In this document: piece by piece, positions 5,129-7,118 of the stretch
Layout: the number at the start of each line of letters is the position of its first letter
Position numbering within the stretch: position 1 is the stretch's first letter
Assembly: GCA_021791995.1 (NCBI GenBank)
Contig: JAJYVN010000062.1
Coordinates: 4,832 to 11,949 of the forward strand
Source of the DNA: Bacillota bacterium
Lineage (GTDB): Bacteria > Bacillota > Sulfobacillia > RBS10-35 > JAJYVN01
Direction of reading: 5' to 3'
Length of the DNA: 7,118 bases
Program-made: the position numbers and the translations under genes
The notes under the pieces: model-generated
What the model was told of the DNA's origin: nothing
Database searches by the model: none
What the model saw: the letters and a program-made list of their open reading frames with translations, nothing else

Positions 5129-6713
5129 GCGCGTTTTGCCCCGGAGCCGAGCGGAGGCGGCACGGAACCGCCGTGTCTGGATCGTGGTGCTCTGGGGTCT
5201 TCTGACAGGCGGGGTGGGGCTGGGCTTGGGCCTTTTGCTCGAACGAATGCGCGTACGCACCGTGGTCTGGTGGGGTGCCGCCGCCGTTGGGGTTCTGGTT
5301 TTCTCCCTGCTCCGTGGCGACTGGTTCCCTTCCTACCTCCTCGGTCTCGCCGCGCTCATTCAGGGTATATGGCCCGCCAACGCCGTAATGGTCCTTGGGC
5401 GGGGTTGGGTGGAGGGGGCCCTCTGCACCGCAGCGATCGCACCCCTGTACCGTCAGTGGGTGACGCCGCCGTGGGAGAAGAAGGACCCTCTCCCTGCGCC
5501 CGTCGAGGACGATCGAGGGGTGCGCCTCGGGACGGATGACAAGGGCAAGCCGGCGGTGCTGACCGATATTGAGGCGCAAACGCACACCCTGGTGTTGGGG
5601 GCTACGGGAACCGGAAAAACGAACGCGTTGCAATTAATCATCGCCTCGGTGCTTCGGCGCGGACAACCGTTGGTCGTGGTCGACGGGAAGGGATCACCGC
5701 ATCTTGCCGAGGAGATGGACCGGCTCGCTCATGCCTCCGGCCGTCTTCTTTCGATCTTCAGCTTTCACGGCGGCTGTCGCTACGATCCTCTCCGGCACGG
5801 TGGGCGAACGGAATTGCGTGACAAACTGATCGGGATCGAGAGTTGGACTGAGCCACACTACCGGCGGGCCGCAGAACGCTACTTGGGGGTTGTCCTCGAT
5901 GTGCTCTCGGCTCTTGGGGAGCGTCCCACTCTACCGCGGCTGGCTGATCTTCTTCTGCCCCCGAAGTTGGAGGCGCTCGGGCGTCGTCTGCCCGAGACAG
6001 CAGCCGACACCCTGTATGCCTATATCGATTCACTGGATCGCAGTAGTCTCAGCGCGATCACCGGTTTGGCCAATCGCATTGGGACCCTGGTGACCTCCGA
6101 GGCAGGGCCTTTCCTGGGGGAGGGGGGAATGGATCTGCTTAATGCGATTCGCTCCGCCCAGCCGGTCCTCTTTCAACTCGATTCGCTCCGACTTCCCGGC
6201 CTGACGGCCCAGTTTGGAGCATTGGCGCTGCAAGATCTGCGCGCCGTTGCGGGGGAGCTTTTGCAGGAGCCGAACAGGGATGGGGTCTACCTCGTGATCG
6301 ACGAATTCAATGTCTTTCAGGGCGCCCAGGTCCTCGCGCTTCTGAACCGCGGTCGGGAAGCGGGCTTTCACTGCATTATTGCCACACAGGACCTGGCCGA
6401 TGTCGAGGCGGCGGGGGGTGACGTCTTGGTGGATCAAGTACTTGCCAATACCAACGTAAAGCTGCTTTTACGGCAGGATGTGGATCGCTCCGCACTTCGC
6501 TTGGCGGCGAGCGTGGGCCGCTACTCCACCTGGCGGATGTCCCATCGCGCGCGTGATGGCTTTCCGACCGGGGACACCACCTTCAGCATGGCCGAGGAGT
6601 ATGTGGTCTCGCCGGACGCGCTGAAGCGGTTGGCGCCATACGAGGCGTTTTTGGTGAAAAAGGCACCCTTGTTCTCTGTGCAGCATGTGCGCCTGGACCG
6701 GGCGGGGTCCTGA
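5115..6713 (+). CDS. VirD4/TraG-type membrane-anchored DNA-translocation ATPase (coupling-protein-like)
   Basis: A 532-residue hexameric-type pump of the VirD4/TraG/FtsK-HerA class, expected to sit in the cytoplasmic membrane and drive DNA (or nucleoprotein) using ATP. A basic N-terminus (RNRR) precedes hydrophobic segments at about 21-42, 49-66 and 71-94. The cytosolic domain has 'DIEAQTHTLVLGATGTGKTNALQ' with Walker A GATGTGKT (162-169), 'PLVVVDGKGSPHLAEEM' (185-201) as the conserved D-x-K-G strand, Walker B VYLVIDEF (391-398) followed by 'QVLALLNRGREAGFHCIIATQDLADV' (405-430), which is the TraG/TraM-recognition signature with the T-Q-D motif, and 'LANTNVKLLLRQD' (443-455) as in conjugative ATPases. 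All key nucleotide-binding residues are present. GGGAGG lies three bases upstream of ATG 5115, within the end of the Replic_Relax gene. No relaxase or other type IV secretion gene is visible. The stop at 6713 is only about 27 bases from the presumed end of an inserted TnpB element. Confidence 0.85.
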   Translation: MLLLERVLPRSRAEAARNRRVWIVVLWGLLTGGVGLGLGLLLERMRVRTVVWWGAAAVGVLVFSLLRGDWFPSYLLGLAALIQGIWPANAVMVLGRGWVEGALCTAAIAPLYRQWVTPPWEKKDPLPAPVEDDRGVRLGTDDKGKPAVLTDIEAQTHTLVLGATGTGKTNALQLIIASVLRRGQPLVVVDGKGSPHLAEEMDRLAHASGRLLSIFSFHGGCRYDPLRHGGRTELRDKLIGIESWTEPHYRRAAERYLGVVLDVLSALGERPTLPRLADLLLPPKLEALGRRLPETAADTLYAYIDSLDRSSLSAITGLANRIGTLVTSEAGPFLGEGGMDLLNAIRSAQPVLFQLDSLRLPGLTAQFGALALQDLRAVAGELLQEPNRDGVYLVIDEFNVFQGAQVLALLNRGREAGFHCIIATQDLADVEAAGGDVLVDQVLANTNVKLLLRQDVDRSALRLAASVGRYSTWRMSHRARDGFPTGDTTFSMAEEYVVSPDALKRLAPYEAFLVKKAPLFSVQHVRLDRAGS

Positions 6714-6739
6714 GACGAGTCAGTCGGCGGTGATGTGGT

Positions 6740-6930
6740 GTGAGCCGCTACCCGATTGGGCGGCACAAACCGCGACAGCCGCCGTTCGTGCCGCCTCGAC
6801 CCCGATTGCGTCGGTTGCCCTTGGTTCCTTCCCGCCTTGCGGGGGAGGAGAGCCGATCCCTTACGCATGCGAACGATCGGTGGGCCACGGGAAGTCATCC
6901 CGCGCCTCTCGCGGCAAGCCGTTCCCCTTT
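6740..6930 (-). ncRNA. Putative omega (re) RNA scaffold of TnpB
   Basis: Right after the tnpB stop the minus strand has a 190-base non-coding, GC-rich stretch with several stem-loops: 6900-6904 with 6910-6914, 6888-6892 with 6898-6902, 6853-6858 with 6875-6880 (enclosing CGCATGCG), 6831-6835 with 6839-6843, and 6759-6766 with 6788-6795. The first two share bases and are alternatives. In known IS605-family elements the omega RNA spans the 3' end of tnpB and the right end, and its guide is the flanking host sequence. Position and structure fit this, but the transcript itself is inferred. Confidence 0.5.
6759..6795 (-). repeat. Subterminal imperfect palindrome of the TnpB element right end
   Basis: GGCGGCAC (6759-6766) pairs perfectly with GTGCCGCC (6788-6795) around a 21-base loop. 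It lies about 20 bases inside the presumed right end, which is where IS200/IS605 elements carry the hairpin recognised by a Y1 transposase (TnpA). It may also be the last stem of the omega RNA. Confidence 0.45.
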
Positions 6931-7118
6931 TCATGGTCTTTTGTTTCCGTCGGATACAGATGCCGGTTTCCGACTCGAAGGTTCCTGCTTCGCAGCAGCC
7001 GGTTTCACCAGGCCGTTCTCCTGGCCAGAGCCTTCTGCTCCACAGGCGTTTAACGTCTCCGGGGAACTCCCGGCGACAAGCGACGCAAGGTTTCGCGCCG
7101 CGTTCAGGTCTCGGTCGA
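6931..7118 (-). CDS. tnpB: TnpB RNA-guided nuclease, C-terminal fragment (5' end outside window)
   Basis: Reading the minus strand from the window end gives 61 residues before TGA (6933-6931). They begin DRDLNAARNLASLVAGSSPE, the highly conserved RuvC-III segment of TnpB (D-R-D-x-N-A-A-x-N-L), which carries a catalytic aspartate. They continue 'TLNACGAEG' and 'KPAAAKQEPSS', the tail typical of IS605/IS1341 OrfB proteins. TnpB is the RNA-guided DNA nuclease of these elements, which cuts the donor site and helps retain the element. Only about 15% of the usual 370-430 residues is visible, so intactness cannot be judged; the visible part has no frameshift. The gene is convergent with the ATPase operon. 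Confidence 0.9.
   Translation of the reverse strand, partial: DRDLNAARNLASLVAGSSPETLNACGAEGSGQENGLVKPAAAKQEPSSRKPASVSDGNKRP

Larger units (their letters stand above)
6740..7118 (-). mobile_element. IS200/IS605-type TnpB element, right end (partial)
   Basis: The tnpB 3' end and the structured tail after it form the right end of an IS200/IS605/IS1341-type element read on the minus strand; the rest lies beyond the window. The outer boundary near 6740 is an estimate, placed after GGCTCAC (minus strand) just outside the strongest hairpin. No TnpA gene or left end is visible. Confidence 0.6.

Noticed and set aside
6521..6934. 137-codon minus-strand open frame starting at 6934
   Set aside because: It starts four bases past the tnpB stop in another frame, crosses the hairpin-rich right end, and runs antisense into the ATPase gene; the omega-RNA reading explains the region better.

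Overview
This is a GC-rich bacterial window. Purine-rich Shine-Dalgarno sites (AAGGAG, GAAGGAGG, GGAGGA) precede most genes, and one surface protein carries a Gram-positive-type cell-wall sorting signal. I infer a high-GC Gram-positive-type bacterium, most plausibly a Bacillota of the Alicyclobacillus/Kyrpidia/Sulfobacillus kind. The sequence alone does not fix the genus.

Layout. (1) 1-1148, + strand: the 5'-truncated end of an ABC-transporter extracellular solute-binding protein of the sugar-binding (family 1) type. (2) 1149-1363: no intact gene. It holds a short macro-domain-like N-terminal remnant on the minus strand and a strong rho-independent terminator for the next gene. (3) 1364-2404, minus strand: a secreted protein with a signal peptide, a concanavalin-A/DUF1349-like beta-sandwich, a Ser/Thr stalk and a VPKTG sorting signal. 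(4) 2405-2533: a divergent intergenic region with a candidate plus-strand promoter. (5) 2534-6713, + strand: four co-oriented genes that look like one transcription unit. They encode a short ceramidase-N-domain-like protein that appears to have lost the family's metal and catalytic residues, an NrnA-type DHH/DHHA1 phosphoesterase with its main motifs in place, a winged-helix replication-relaxation (Replic_Relax) protein, and a membrane-anchored VirD4/TraG-type DNA-translocation ATPase. The last two overlap by 14 bases. (6) 6714-7118, minus strand: the end of an IS200/IS605-type element, consisting of the last 61 residues of TnpB followed by a GC-rich structured region in the position expected for its omega (re) RNA and right end. 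The element lies directly after the stop of the ATPase gene.

The most interesting part is the operon. Replic_Relax plus a coupling-protein ATPase is a minimal DNA-binding and DNA-pumping pair of the kind found in conjugative or mobilisable elements. Here it stands without any visible relaxase or mating-channel gene and is preceded by a nucleotide phosphoesterase and an apparent pseudoenzyme. Whether this is a decayed element or a distinct self-contained system cannot be decided from this window. The adjacent TnpB element marks the locus as a site of mobile-element traffic.
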